DNA of 64,000 nt from Sphaerisporangium album (GCF_003323745.1 NZ_QOIL01000017.1:1-64000); one strand, 5' to 3'. Counted from the stretch's first letter, positions 8,672 to 17,977 are shown. The notes: generated from the sequence alone by a model not told the origin. Made by a program: numbers and translations.

Positions 8672-9299
8672 CGCCCGGACCACCCAGGCCCCCCGTACCG
8701 CTCGCACCGCCCATGCCGCTGGTGCCGGCCGCGCCTCCGGGAGCGCCTGGGTGTGCCGGGCCGATGCGGCGGATCTCGGTCATGGCCTCGGCCAGGGCGG
8801 CGCGGTCCACGTCCGCGACGCGCCCGCTGAGGCGGACGACGTGGCCCTCGCCCGCGACGGCGTACTCGTGGCGGTCGCCGCTGACGCGGTACCAGCCGGC
8901 CTCGTCGGCGTCGCACCCGACGGGCGTGCCGATCCACTCGGCGTCGTGGACGGGACGCTCCGGGCACAGGGCGTCGCTGAAGTCGCCGCGCTCGACACCG
9001 AACCACACCTGCCGGCCGGGCGCGGCGTAGTACGCCTGGAGGCCCTCTTCGCCGTACACGCTCATCGTCCGCTCGACGAGCCGGTACCCGGGCAGGTCCA
9101 CGACGAAGAGCAGGTCGGGCGCGACCCCCTGTGCCCGCAGGTCGGCGATCCGTTCCGGGCCGACGACCTCCCCGCCGCCGCACCCCGGCAGCACGAGCAG
9201 GCCGAGCGAACCGAGCAGCACGACCAGCACGACCGAAACCCCGCGTCGGATCACGGCGAGAATGTCCCGCACGCCGCGTCCCCGCCAAACCTCCCCCAC
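8571..9299 (-). CDS. Putative lipoprotein of unknown function
   Basis: Predicted 242-residue membrane-anchored lipoprotein. The N-terminus has basic residues, a hydrophobic helix (VSVVLVVLLGSLGLLVLPG) and a lipobox-like LPGC. The middle (about 50-175) looks like a real folded domain, with a WFGVERGDFSDALCPERP segment. I do not recognise a family. The last 60 or so residues are Gly/Ser/Arg-rich and run antisense into the end of the preceding gene, so the original stop may have been lost. GTG 9299 is chosen for its GGAG; a GTG about 15 codons later is also possible. Confidence 0.6.
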   Translation of the reverse strand: MGEVWRGRGVRDILAVIRRGVSVVLVVLLGSLGLLVLPGCGGGEVVGPERIADLRAQGVAPDLLFVVDLPGYRLVERTMSVYGEEGLQAYYAAPGRQVWFGVERGDFSDALCPERPVHDAEWIGTPVGCDADEAGWYRVSGDRHEYAVAGEGHVVRLSGRVADVDRAALAEAMTEIRRIGPAHPGAPGGAAGTSGMGGASGTGGLGGPGVSSGRRGRARSPGARSRRGPSPGRRRRGGGGRG

Positions 9300-9381
9300 G
9301 ACCGGTCACTCCAGCCTTCTCGTGGTCCGGGTCGAGGCTGGAATGCCCACGCGTGTCTCGCAAGCCGCCCGTCCGACCTTT

Positions 9382-9467
9382 CGCGGCGGCGGGCACGCGG
9401 CGGGCGGGGCGTGCAGGACCGCGTGCTCGGATTCGAGATCGGCCGCGGCGGCGGGCACGCGGCGGGC
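9382..9467. repeat. Perfect 24-bp direct repeat
   Basis: The same 24 bases (starting CGCGGCGGCGGGCACG) occur at 9382-9405 and 9444-9467, a period of 62. They lie in the short divergent intergenic space between the lipoprotein and the PfkB kinase. Role unknown. Confidence 0.7.
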
Positions 9468-9500
9468 CGGGTCACGGGGCCGGTGTGGTTACGGTTGAGC

Positions 9501-10487
9501 ATGACGTGTCGGGGGCTGTTCGCGGGGTTGTGCACGCTCGACCTGGTCCAGTCGGTGGAGCGGATGCCGGGGGCGAACGAGAAGGTCACGGCGCTCGGGC
9601 AGACGGTCGCCGCGGGCGGGCCCGCGGCCAACGCGGCGGTCGCGTTCGCGCACCTGGGCGGGATCGCGACGCTGGTCAGCGCCGTGGGCGCACACCCGCT
9701 GGCGCAGGGCGTTCTGGCCGACCTGGCGCAGCACGGCGTACGCCTCGCCGACCTCACGCCGGACGCCGCCGGACCTCCCGCCATCTCGACGATCATGGTG
9801 ACGCGCGGCACCGGCGACCGGGCGGTGGTGTCGGTCAACGGCTCGGGCGTGCGCGTCCAGCCGCCGCCCGGGCTGGCGGACCTGGTGGCGGCGAACCACG
9901 TGGTGCACCTGGACGGCCACCACCCCGACCTCGCCCTCGCGGCGGCGCGGCTGGCCCGCGAGCGGGGGCGGCTCACGGTCCTGGACGGCGGCAGCTGGAA
10001 GCCCGGTACGGCCGAGTTGCTGCCTTACGTCGACGTCGCGGTGGTCTCGGGCGACTTCCACCCGCCGGGCGCCCGCACGCCGCAAGACGTCCTCGCGTAT
10101 CTCGCCGGCGCGGGCGTGCGCTGGACGGCCGTCACGAGCGGTGGCGGCGCGGTCCTGTGGCGGGGCGGGGGCGAGGCGCCGGGCGAGGTGCGGTCCCATC
10201 CCGTTCCCCGCGTGGACGTCGTGGACACCCTGGGCGCGGGGGACGTCCTGCACGGCGCGCTGACCTTCGCCCTGTGCCGCGCCCTGACGCAAGCCCTCGG
10301 CCCCGTCACTGGTTCCGTCCCTGGTTCCGGCGACCCCGGCTCCGTCACCGAGGCCGTCATCGAGGACACCTTCGCGGCGGCCCTGAGCTACGCGATCCCC
10401 ATCGCCTCCGCGGCCTGCGCGTCCTTCGGCACCCGCGCCTGGATCGGGTCCGGGGGCGACGGCAGCCCACCCAGAACCCACCGCTAA
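9501..10487 (+). CDS. PfkB family carbohydrate kinase
   Basis: ATP-dependent kinase of the ribokinase/PfkB fold, about 328 residues; the substrate is probably a sugar or nucleoside but cannot be named. The N-terminal GGPAANAAVAFAHLGG matches PfkB signature 1. The C-terminal VDTLGAGDVLHGALTFA is signature 2, with the anion-hole GAGD and catalytic Asp. ATG 9501 is chosen because it directly begins the conserved strand (LFAGLCTLD). A TACGGT hexamer just upstream suggests a leaderless mRNA. A Gly/Ser/Pro stretch near residue 270 is an insertion relative to typical members. It stands alone; the next gene is convergent. Confidence 0.88.
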   Translation: MTCRGLFAGLCTLDLVQSVERMPGANEKVTALGQTVAAGGPAANAAVAFAHLGGIATLVSAVGAHPLAQGVLADLAQHGVRLADLTPDAAGPPAISTIMVTRGTGDRAVVSVNGSGVRVQPPPGLADLVAANHVVHLDGHHPDLALAAARLARERGRLTVLDGGSWKPGTAELLPYVDVAVVSGDFHPPGARTPQDVLAYLAGAGVRWTAVTSGGGAVLWRGGGEAPGEVRSHPVPRVDVVDTLGAGDVLHGALTFALCRALTQALGPVTGSVPGSGDPGSVTEAVIEDTFAAALSYAIPIASAACASFGTRAWIGSGGDGSPPRTHR

Positions 10488-10587
10488 CTCAACGGGTGAA
10501 CTTCCGGCGCGGGCCACCAGGCGTTGAGCCGCCGCTCGTCCGGGGAGGAGGATCGGGTGGGTCCGGTCCGGGTGGCGCGGCGGCGGA

Positions 10588-11115
10588 TCAGCGTGTCGAA
10601 GGTCCGGCCGACGGCGCCGGGGACTTCCTGGCGTCGTCGTGGGCGGTGCGGGCCTTCAGGACCTCGGGCATCTCGCCCTCCAGCCAGTCGATGAGGTCGA
10701 GCAGGCGACCGGCCGCCTCGCGGCCGAGCGGGGTCAGGCTGTACTCCACCTTGGGCGGGATCGTCGGCTGGGCGGCGCGGTGCACCATGCCGTCGCGCTC
10801 CAGGGCCTGGAGGGTCTGCGCGAGCATCTTCTCGCTGACGCCGTCCACCCGGCGGCGCAGCGCGTTGAAGCGATAGGTGCCGTCGGCGAGCGCGGCCAAG
10901 GCGAGGATGCCCCAGCGGCCGGTGATGTGCTCCATCGTCTCGCGGGAGGGACATCCTCGGGCGAACACGTCGAAGATGATTTCTCCGTGCTCGTCCCGGA
11001 CGCACGCGCCGTCCGGCCCGTCCCCGGCGATCGCGTCCGGCTCGCCCTCCGTGACCGGCTCGCCCTCCGTGACCGGCTCGCGGACGTCCGAAGCCACCGT
11101 GCCCTGCTCGCTCAT
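10588..11115 (-). CDS. HxlR family winged-helix transcriptional regulator
   Basis: About 175 residues. Residues 53-150 form an HxlR winged helix, with the characteristic RGCPSRETMEHITGRWGILAL and KMLAQTLQALERDGMV. The CPS cysteine is the redox-sensing position in QorR/YodB-type members, and another Cys occurs near residue 38. The N-terminal 35 residues are an acidic extension with the repeat EPVTEGEPVTEGEP. The gene is divergent from the quinone-reductase-like gene at 11234, with a palindromic operator between them, so it very likely represses that gene and itself. ATG 11115 is the first start downstream of the promoter region. Confidence 0.9.
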   Translation of the reverse strand: MSEQGTVASDVREPVTEGEPVTEGEPDAIAGDGPDGACVRDEHGEIIFDVFARGCPSRETMEHITGRWGILALAALADGTYRFNALRRRVDGVSEKMLAQTLQALERDGMVHRAAQPTIPPKVEYSLTPLGREAAGRLLDLIDWLEGEMPEVLKARTAHDDARKSPAPSAGPSTR

Positions 11116-11174
11116 ACGCCAAGCGTACGGTCTCACCGCACTCTCCCGAGGAATGTACCGGTCTTCTGGGTAGC

Positions 11175-11197
11175 ACTTTCTAAAAGTTAGTACTAAC
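11175..11197. promoter_or_regulatory. Palindromic operator between HxlR and the quinone oxidoreductase-like gene
   Basis: Two overlapping palindromes lie in an AT-rich patch: ACTTT-CTA-AAAGT (11175-11187) and the perfect 12-bp GTTAGTACTAAC (11186-11197). They are 37-59 bases before the ATG at 11234, in the divergent intergenic space. GTAC-centred sites are known for HxlR-type repressors. Confidence 0.6.
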
Positions 11198-11233
11198 CTA
11201 CCAGCGAACCCCGATCCGAAGGAGAGCCGAAGC

Positions 11234-12091
<858 letters not shown>

Positions 12092-12121
12092 CCGCCCCGG
12101 CGCCCCGGTGTGAGGCCGGCC

Positions 12122-12148
12122 CCTGGGCGGCGCACCACGCCGCCCAGG
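12122..12148. terminator. Bidirectional hairpin terminator
   Basis: Perfect 11-bp stem CCTGGGCGGCG/CGCCGCCCAGG with a 5-base loop, placed between two convergent genes that end at 12091 and 12167. Confidence 0.6.
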
Positions 12149-12166
12149 CCGACGGCCGCTGTTGTG

Positions 12167-12991
12167 TCAGTCGAGCGCGCCCAGGGTGATGCCTTCGATG
12201 ATGTGGCGCTGGGCGGCCACGGCGACCAGCAAGACCGGGACGATGGTGATGAGGGACGCCGCCATGATCAGGTTGTACTGGGTGGCGAACTGGCTGTGGA
12301 AGACCGACAGGCCCTGGGACAGGACGGACATGTCCGTCGTGTTCACCACGATCAGGGGGAAGAGGAAGTTGTTCCAGTTCTGGAGGAACAGGATGATGGC
12401 CAGGGCGGCGATCATCGGACGGGCCAGCGGGGCGTAGACGCTCAGGAACACCCGGAGCTCCGAGGCCCCGTCGAGGCGCGCGGCCTCGCCCAGCTCGCGC
12501 GGGGTGCCGAGGAAGAACTGCCGGAACAGGAACGCCCCGAGCCCGGAGGCGATGTTCGGGACGATCAGCCCCTGGTAGGTGTTCAGCCAGCCGAGGTCGC
12601 CGAGGAGCTGCGACATCGGGACGATGATCGCGCTGAACGGCACCATCAGCCCGCTCAGCGCGACGACGAACAGCAGGCGCCTGCCCGGGAAGTCGAGCAG
12701 GGCGAAGGCGTACCCGGCGAGCAGGCCGCTGGTGAGCTGCCCGGCGGTGGCGGCGACACCGAAGATCGCGGTGTTGAGGTACCAGCGGCCGAACGGCGCC
12801 TGGGACAGCGCCCGCCCGATGTTGGACCACTGGAGCTCGGCGGGCCACAGCGGCGCGGCCGGGTTGACGATCTCGGCGTCGGTCTTGAGCGCGCTCACGG
12901 CCATCCAGAACAGCGGGAACGCCACGACCAGGACGGCGAGGCCGAGGAGCAGGTACACGAGCGCGCGGCGGGCGGCGAGGCTAGCGGGCAC
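12167..12991 (-). CDS. Carbohydrate ABC transporter permease (MalG/UgpE type)
   Basis: Inner-membrane permease of a CUT1 sugar importer, about 274 residues and six predicted transmembrane helices. The EAA loop that contacts the ATPase is visible as ELGEAARLDGASELRVF near residue 168. The segment ending IEGITLGALD is typical of the MalG C-terminus. Its start overlaps the end of the upstream permease by 11 bases, so the two are translationally coupled. It is the last gene of a three-gene operon read leftwards (binding protein, MalF type, MalG type). No ATPase is encoded nearby; a shared MsiK-like ATPase elsewhere is the usual solution. The sugar is unknown. Confidence 0.92.
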   Translation of the reverse strand: MPASLAARRALVYLLLGLAVLVVAFPLFWMAVSALKTDAEIVNPAAPLWPAELQWSNIGRALSQAPFGRWYLNTAIFGVAATAGQLTSGLLAGYAFALLDFPGRRLLFVVALSGLMVPFSAIIVPMSQLLGDLGWLNTYQGLIVPNIASGLGAFLFRQFFLGTPRELGEAARLDGASELRVFLSVYAPLARPMIAALAIILFLQNWNNFLFPLIVVNTTDMSVLSQGLSVFHSQFATQYNLIMAASLITIVPVLLVAVAAQRHIIEGITLGALD

Positions 12992-13946
12992 GATCGGCCC
13001 GCCCCACCAGCCAGAGCTGCGCGATCGTGATGAGCAGGGAGAGCAGGAACAGAGCGACCCCCATGGCGTTGGCCCGGCCGGTGTCGAACTGGACGAATCC
13101 CTCGTTGTACACGTAGTAGAGGGCGGTGGAGGTCGCGCCGTCCGGGCCGCCCTGGGTGAGGACGTAGATCTGGGTGAAGGTCTGCAGGCCGGTGAGGGTG
13201 GTCACCACCCAGATCAGCAGGGTGTGGCGGCGCATCATGGGCCACTGGACGTGCCGGAACCGCCGCCAGGGCCCGGCGCCGTCCACGCCGGCCGCGTCGA
13301 GCACGTCCCGGGGCACGGACTTCAGCGCGGCGACGTACAGGATGACGTTCTGCCCGAAGAACTGCCAGGCGCCGAAGGTGAGGACGGCGAGCAGCGCGAG
13401 GCCCGGCGAGGACAGGAAGTCGGCCTGCGGCAGACGCAGGGCGCCCAGCAGCCTGTTGACGAGCCCGAACTGCGGCGCGAACATGTTCGCCCAGATCAGC
13501 GCGGTGGCGACCACCGGCACGACCAGGGGGATGATGAACGGGGCCCGTACCCGGGCCACCCCGGGGGCCCCCGAGTTGAGCAGCAGGCCGAGGCCGAGGC
13601 CCGCGCCCATCGTCAGCAGGACGAACCCGGCCGTGTAGACGCCGGTGACGCCGAGGGCCTGGCCGCCGCCCTCGGCCAGCATCCCCGTGTAGTTCTCCAG
13701 GCCGACGAAGCGCGGAGCGAAGTCGAACACCCCGCCGCTGTAGAGGCTGCGCCACAGCAGCATCGCGAGCGGGACCAGCGAGAACAGCACGGTGAGGACC
13801 ACGGTCGGCGCCACGAACGCGTAGGCCAGCGCCCAGGTGCCGCGCCGCCCGCGCCGCCTGGCGGGCCTCGTCCCCTCGGCACGAGGCGCCGCGCCGGTCC
13901 GCCCGGCGACCTGCCTCCCCACGGCGCCGCCTCCGGTGCGCGTCAT
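12981..13946 (-). CDS. Carbohydrate ABC transporter permease (MalF/UgpA type)
   Basis: Second membrane subunit of the importer, about 321 residues. A 38-residue Arg/Gly-rich cytoplasmic N-terminus is followed by about six transmembrane helices. The ATPase-coupling loop reads VPRDVLDAAGVDGAGPWRRF near residue 215. LQTFTQIYVLTQGGPDGAT and the following helix are characteristic of the UgpA/MalF group. The ATG at 13946 lies 3 bases after the stop of the binding-protein gene. It overlaps the next permease by 11 bases. Confidence 0.92.
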   Translation of the reverse strand: MTRTGGGAVGRQVAGRTGAAPRAEGTRPARRRGRRGTWALAYAFVAPTVVLTVLFSLVPLAMLLWRSLYSGGVFDFAPRFVGLENYTGMLAEGGGQALGVTGVYTAGFVLLTMGAGLGLGLLLNSGAPGVARVRAPFIIPLVVPVVATALIWANMFAPQFGLVNRLLGALRLPQADFLSSPGLALLAVLTFGAWQFFGQNVILYVAALKSVPRDVLDAAGVDGAGPWRRFRHVQWPMMRRHTLLIWVVTTLTGLQTFTQIYVLTQGGPDGATSTALYYVYNEGFVQFDTGRANAMGVALFLLSLLITIAQLWLVGRADRAR

Positions 13947-13949
13947 GGG

Positions 13950-15239
13950 TCAGCCGAGCTTCTTCAGGGCCGCGTCGCCTTCCTTCGCGGCCTGCGCCAG
14001 AGCCTCCGCCGGGGTCTTCCGCCCCTGGAGGGCCGCGTTGATCTGAGTCCACAGGCTCTGGGAGATCGCGGTGTACGCGGGCGTGATCGGACGCACCTTG
14101 CCGGTCTTCTCGGCCTCGGCGAACACGCGGTAGGTCGGGTTCTTGGCGATGTGCTCCTTGAGCAGGCTCTGCTCGAGTTGCGCCGGGTCGGAGGGCAGGC
14201 CGCCGCTCTTGACGGCGAGGTACGCCCCCTGGGCGGGCGTGGCGAGGAACCTGAGGAACGCGAGGCCCGCCTTCTCGGCGGCGGGGTCGGTCTTCAGCAG
14301 GGCGGCCACGCCGATGCCCATGCTCGTCGAGGTGCCGGCCGCCCCCGCCGGCATGGGCGCCACGCCGAAGTCGACGCCGGCCTTCTCGAAGGTGGTGATG
14401 GCCCACTGCCCGTTGACGATCATCGCGACCGTCCCGCCGGCGAAGGCCGGGGCGCCGTCGAAGCTGCCCGCCTGGGCGTAGGCGGTGCTGGGCGCCGACC
14501 TGGACCTGAGCAGGTCGACCCAGGTGGTGAGCGCCTTGACGCCCTGCGGGCTGTTGAAGGCGGTGGCGGTGCCGGCGGGGTTGAGGAAGGACCCGCCCTC
14601 GGCGTACAGCATCGGAGCCCACGCGAAGGAGATCCACTCGGCCTCGCCGAGCGGCACGTAGAAGCCGTACTTGTTCTTGGCCGGGTCCGACAGCTTCTTG
14701 GCGTCGGAGGCGAGCTCGGTCCAGGTCTTGGGCGGGCCGTCGATGCCGGCGTCGGCGAAGGCCTTCTTGTTGTAGAAGAGCACGATGTCGCCCACGCCGC
14801 CGAGCGCGATGCCGAGCTGGTGCCCCTTGTAGAACAGGGACTCCCTGATGCCGGGGTAGAGCGCGCCGGTCTCGGCGGTCAGCTTGCCGTCGAGCGGGAT
14901 GAGCTTGCCGCTCTGCTGGACGACCGGCAGGTCGGAGGGGTTCTGGGTGAGCAGCACCGTGGGCTGGGTGCCGTTCTTCAGGGCCGCGATGACCTTGGGC
15001 AGGTACTGGTCGGAGCTGGCGATGTACTCCCCCTTGGAGCGCATGCCGGGGTTGGCCTTCGCGAACGCCGCGTCGACCTCGGCGATCTGGTCCGGCGGCC
15101 ACCCGCTCGTCCAGTACGTGAACGTGCCCCCGGCCGCGCCGGACCCGCCCGCAGCCCCGGAGGAGCCGCTCGGCCCGCCGCACGCGGCGACGGCGAGCAC
15201 GAGCCCGAACGCGACGGCGCCTGCCTTCTTCCTGATCAT
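13950..15239 (-). CDS. Sugar ABC transporter substrate-binding lipoprotein
   Basis: Extracellular solute-binding protein family 1, about 429 residues, tethered to the membrane. The signal peptide ends in the lipobox AVAAC near residue 21, followed by a Gly/Ser linker. The fold is shown by GGTFTYWTSGWPPDQIAEVDAAF near the start and by GVGDIVLFYNKKAF and AGGTVAMIVNGQWAI further in. ATG 15239 is taken because GGGG lies 6 bases before it; an ATG two codons upstream is equally possible. First gene of the operon. The ligand cannot be deduced from sequence. Confidence 0.9.
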   Translation of the reverse strand: MIRKKAGAVAFGLVLAVAACGGPSGSSGAAGGSGAAGGTFTYWTSGWPPDQIAEVDAAFAKANPGMRSKGEYIASSDQYLPKVIAALKNGTQPTVLLTQNPSDLPVVQQSGKLIPLDGKLTAETGALYPGIRESLFYKGHQLGIALGGVGDIVLFYNKKAFADAGIDGPPKTWTELASDAKKLSDPAKNKYGFYVPLGEAEWISFAWAPMLYAEGGSFLNPAGTATAFNSPQGVKALTTWVDLLRSRSAPSTAYAQAGSFDGAPAFAGGTVAMIVNGQWAITTFEKAGVDFGVAPMPAGAAGTSTSMGIGVAALLKTDPAAEKAGLAFLRFLATPAQGAYLAVKSGGLPSDPAQLEQSLLKEHIAKNPTYRVFAEAEKTGKVRPITPAYTAISQSLWTQINAALQGRKTPAEALAQAAKEGDAALKKLG

Positions 15240-15330
15240 CAGCATCCCCGTTCCGCCGCCCCTGACGGCGCGGCGTGCTCGTCGCGGCGGCGGCCGGAGA
15301 GAGACCCCGGCCCCCGCCTCCGCTCTCGAT

Positions 15331-15367
15331 CTTGGTGTCATGATAACCAAGCGCCGCGGTAGGTAAA
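15331..15367 (-). promoter_or_regulatory. Promoter with palindromic operator for the sugar ABC operon
   Basis: Reading leftwards: a -35-like TTTACC (15362-15367), a 16-bp spacer and a -10-like TATCAT (15340-15345). The inverted repeat CTTGGT-N9-ACCAAG (15331-15351) covers the -10 element. This is a plausible site for a sugar-responsive repressor whose gene is not adjacent. Confidence 0.45.
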
Positions 15368-15437
15368 TGGTGTCCCAACGCCTGACACGCCCCGCCGCCC
15401 CGGGGTTTGCCGCCGCCAGGGGTGGTAGAGGACGGGG

Positions 15438-16376
15438 ATGCCAGACGTCGATCATCGGAAGGGCGTTCTGGTGGGGACCGCGTCGTGGACCGACAGGAGT
15501 CTGCTCGCCTCGGGCTGGTACCCCCCGGACGCCGTCACCCCCGCCGCCCGGCTCGCCCACTACGCCTCGCGGTTCCCGCTGGTGGAGGTGGACGCGACCT
15601 ACTACTCCCCGCCGTCCGCGCGTACCGTCCAGGCGTGGGCCGAGCGGACCCCGCCGGGGTTCACGTTCAACATCAAGGCGTTCTCGCTGCTCACCGGGCA
15701 TCCGACTCCCGTGCGGTCGCTCTACAAGGACCTGCGGGAAAGGCTCGGCACGCCGAAGGCGAGCGTCTACCCCAAGGACGTGCCCCCGCAGGTCGTGGAG
15801 GAGGTGTGGGACCGGTTCCTCGGCACGATCCGTCCCCTGGAGGAGGCGGGCAGGCTCGGGGCGGTGCTGTTCCAGTTCCCGCCATGGTTCGCGCCGGGCG
15901 AGCGGAACAGGCGGTACGTCGTGGAGTGCGCGCGGCGCACCGCCCCGATGCGCGCCTGCGTGGAGTTCCGCAACGCGGCCTGGATGACGGCGGGCGCCCG
16001 GGACGCCACGCTCGGGTGGCTCAGCGAGCACGGCATTCCGTACGTGAGCGTCGACATGCCCCAGGGGCACGCGTCGTCGATCCCGCCGGTGCTGGCCGCG
16101 ACCGCCGACCTCGCGGTCGTCCGCTTCCACGGGCACTCGCAGAAGTGGGCCAGCAAGGTGATCGAGGAGCGGTTCGGCTACCTGTACTCGGAGGAGGAGC
16201 TGGAAAGGTGGGCGGGCGAGATCGGGGAGCTGGCCGCGCGCACGCCGTCCGTCCACGTGCTGATGAACAACTGCTGCGCCGACAACGCCCAGCGCAACGC
16301 GGCCCGGCTCGCCGAGCTGCTCGGGGCGGCGCCGGCGGCGGCTCAGACGCCGACCGCGCCGCCGCTGCGCCAGTAG
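15438..16376 (+). CDS. DUF72 (YecE-like) protein
   Basis: About 312 residues of the conserved DUF72/YecE family, a TIM-barrel-like protein of unknown function found in all domains of life. Family hallmarks are visible: GTASWTDRSLLASGWYPP near the start, FPLVEVDATYY, FTFNIKAFSLLTGH, ACVEFRNAAWM and VRFHGHSQKW. The C-terminal MNNCCADNAQRNAARL corresponds to the family's NN..D/G..N motif. ATG 15438 follows GAGGACGGGG. The last 34 bases overlap the convergent DUF2087 gene. No operon partners. Confidence 0.88.
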   Translation: MPDVDHRKGVLVGTASWTDRSLLASGWYPPDAVTPAARLAHYASRFPLVEVDATYYSPPSARTVQAWAERTPPGFTFNIKAFSLLTGHPTPVRSLYKDLRERLGTPKASVYPKDVPPQVVEEVWDRFLGTIRPLEEAGRLGAVLFQFPPWFAPGERNRRYVVECARRTAPMRACVEFRNAAWMTAGARDATLGWLSEHGIPYVSVDMPQGHASSIPPVLAATADLAVVRFHGHSQKWASKVIEERFGYLYSEEELERWAGEIGELAARTPSVHVLMNNCCADNAQRNAARLAELLGAAPAAAQTPTAPPLRQ

Positions 16377-16861
16377 ACGCTGTTCTCCCTGCTCAGCAGG
16401 CCCTCCTCGACGAGGTAGCGGCGCAGGGCGGCGTGGTCGTCGTGGAAGGCGCGCAGGGCGACGTTGACGTCCTTCTCGGGGTAGCGCACGCCGGGTTCGA
16501 AGACCTGGGCGATGTACCGGAGCACCGCCAGCCGCTTCTCGCGCCGTGTGGGGATCGCCCGCAGGCGGCCCTCGACGAGGAAGGTCTGGACGACGCGGGC
16601 GTCGGCGTCCTCGGGCGCAGGCTCCGGGGGCGGCGCGGTGGCGTGCAGCAGCTCGCGGAAGCGCTCGGGCCTCGGACGCGGGCCTTCCTCGTCGCGGACG
16701 ATCAGGCCGCCGCGTTCCAGCCGCTCCAGCGCGCGGCGCAGCGCGTCCGGGCCGAGCCCGGCCTCCTCGGGCTTGCCGCTCAGGACCAGGGCGGAGAAGA
16801 CCCGCAGCGTGTCGTCCTGGTAGAGCAGGCCGAGCACGCGCCTGATCTGTTCCTCGCTCAT
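16343..16861 (-). CDS. DUF2087 domain protein
   Basis: About 172 residues. The N-terminal half looks like a small helical or winged-helix segment (EEQIRRVLGLLYQDDTLRVFSALVLSG, then LERLERGGLIV). The C-terminal half is DUF2087, recognised by RLRAIPTRREKRLAVLRYIA, the FEPGVRYPEKDVN signature and the DHAALRRYLVEEGLL end. Such proteins are often annotated as ArsR-like or putative regulators; function is not established. It overlaps the DUF72 gene tail to tail. Confidence 0.85.
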   Translation of the reverse strand: MSEEQIRRVLGLLYQDDTLRVFSALVLSGKPEEAGLGPDALRRALERLERGGLIVRDEEGPRPRPERFRELLHATAPPPEPAPEDADARVVQTFLVEGRLRAIPTRREKRLAVLRYIAQVFEPGVRYPEKDVNVALRAFHDDHAALRRYLVEEGLLSRENSVYWRSGGAVGV

Positions 16862-17035
16862 GTTCCTCAAAGCCCTCGCCGGTGTCCTCGGTGACCGCCC
16901 GGGCGGACGGCACCGATCATTCTGGCCCATGCGCCCGGATCGGGCGCGACCCGTTTTCCGGAGGCGGCGGCGTGGGGAGGTGTCCTCTGGCCGGCGTCCC
17001 GGCACACGGATGTCCGTGTTGTCAGGGACTTCCTC

Positions 17036-17064
17036 TTGCTAAGCGGCCGGGTGTGGGCAATTAT
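17036..17064 (+). promoter_or_regulatory. Candidate promoter of the SIS-ngcEFG operon
   Basis: TTGCTA (17036-17041), a 17-bp spacer and AATTAT (17059-17064) in an AT-rich patch. Transcription would begin near 17071. That is too close to ATG 17082 for a leader with a ribosome binding site, but suits TTG 17100, which has AAGGGA upstream. Confidence 0.5.
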
Positions 17065-17099
17065 TTTCACCTGATCACCCAATGATGAAGGGAATAATT

Positions 17100-17852
17100 T
17101 TGGACATCAGCGCCGCCGCCTATGCCCAGGAGGCCGAGAGGCTGGTGCACGAGGTCGCCGCGAGCCAGGCGGGGGCCGTACGGGAGGCCGCCGCCCTGCT
17201 CGGCGCCTGCCTGCGCGGCGGCGGGGTGATCCACGCGTTCGGCTCCGGGCACTCGGAGGCCATCGCGATGGAGATCGCGGGCCGCGCGGGCGGCCTCGTC
17301 CCCACCAACCGGCTCGCCCTGCGCGACCTCGTGCTGTACGGCGGGGAGCCGGCGAGCGTGCTCGGCTCGGCCGAGCTGGAGCGCGACCCGTCCGTCGCCC
17401 GCCGCGTCTACGACCTCGCCCCCGTCCGGCCGGAGGACGCCTTCGTCCTCATCTCCAGCTCGGGGGTCAACGGCTCGGTGGTGGAGCTGGCGTCCATCGT
17501 CAAGGAGCGCGGCCACGGCCTGGTGGCGCTGACCTCGGTGCGGCACAGCGGCGAGATGAAGTCGCGGCACCCCTCGGGCCTCAAGCTCATGGACCTCGCC
17601 GACGTCGTGCTCGACAACGGCGCCCCGTACGGCGACGCGGTGGTCCCGATCCCCGGGGGCGGCACGTTCGGCGCGGTCTCCACGATCACCTCGGCCCTGC
17701 TCGCGCAGATGGTCGTCGCCGAGATCGTCCGGGGGCTGCTGGAGGCCGGCGAGACGCCGCCGATCTACCGGTCCGCCAACGTCGTCGGCGGCGACGAGCA
17801 CAACCGCGCCCTGGAAAGCCGGTACGCGGGCCGCATCCGGCGCGGAGGCTGA
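17100..17852 (+). CDS. SIS-domain sugar isomerase/phosphosugar-binding protein
   Basis: About 250 residues of the UPF0309-like SIS (sugar isomerase) family, which bind phosphosugars. The motif VIHAFGSGHSEAIAMEIAGR near residue 45 is the family's sugar-phosphate loop, and VLISSSGVNGSVVELA is the second SIS loop. IYRSANVVGGDEHN near the end matches the conserved NVDGG/NVPGG tail. I prefer TTG 17100 (AAGGGA 6 bases before it, suitable distance from the promoter) to ATG 17082, which has no ribosome binding site. Standing directly before ngcEFG it probably handles an aminosugar phosphate, but the substrate is inferred. Confidence 0.85.
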   Translation: MDISAAAYAQEAERLVHEVAASQAGAVREAAALLGACLRGGGVIHAFGSGHSEAIAMEIAGRAGGLVPTNRLALRDLVLYGGEPASVLGSAELERDPSVARRVYDLAPVRPEDAFVLISSSGVNGSVVELASIVKERGHGLVALTSVRHSGEMKSRHPSGLKLMDLADVVLDNGAPYGDAVVPIPGGGTFGAVSTITSALLAQMVVAEIVRGLLEAGETPPIYRSANVVGGDEHNRALESRYAGRIRRGG

Positions 17853-17977
17853 CCGCCCCGCCGCCCGGCCGAAACGCACTGCCACGCGTCACCGACCAGG
17901 TTCGACCAGAGACCTCCGCGCCCGGGCGGGCCCTCTCGCCGGAGGCGCGGCGACGCTCCAGCCCCCCAGGAGGACCA

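Noticed and set aside
17853-17977. DasR-type operator before ngcE
   Set aside because: ACCAGGTTCGACCAGAG has some resemblance but lacks the central symmetry of the dre consensus. No better site is seen before the SIS gene.
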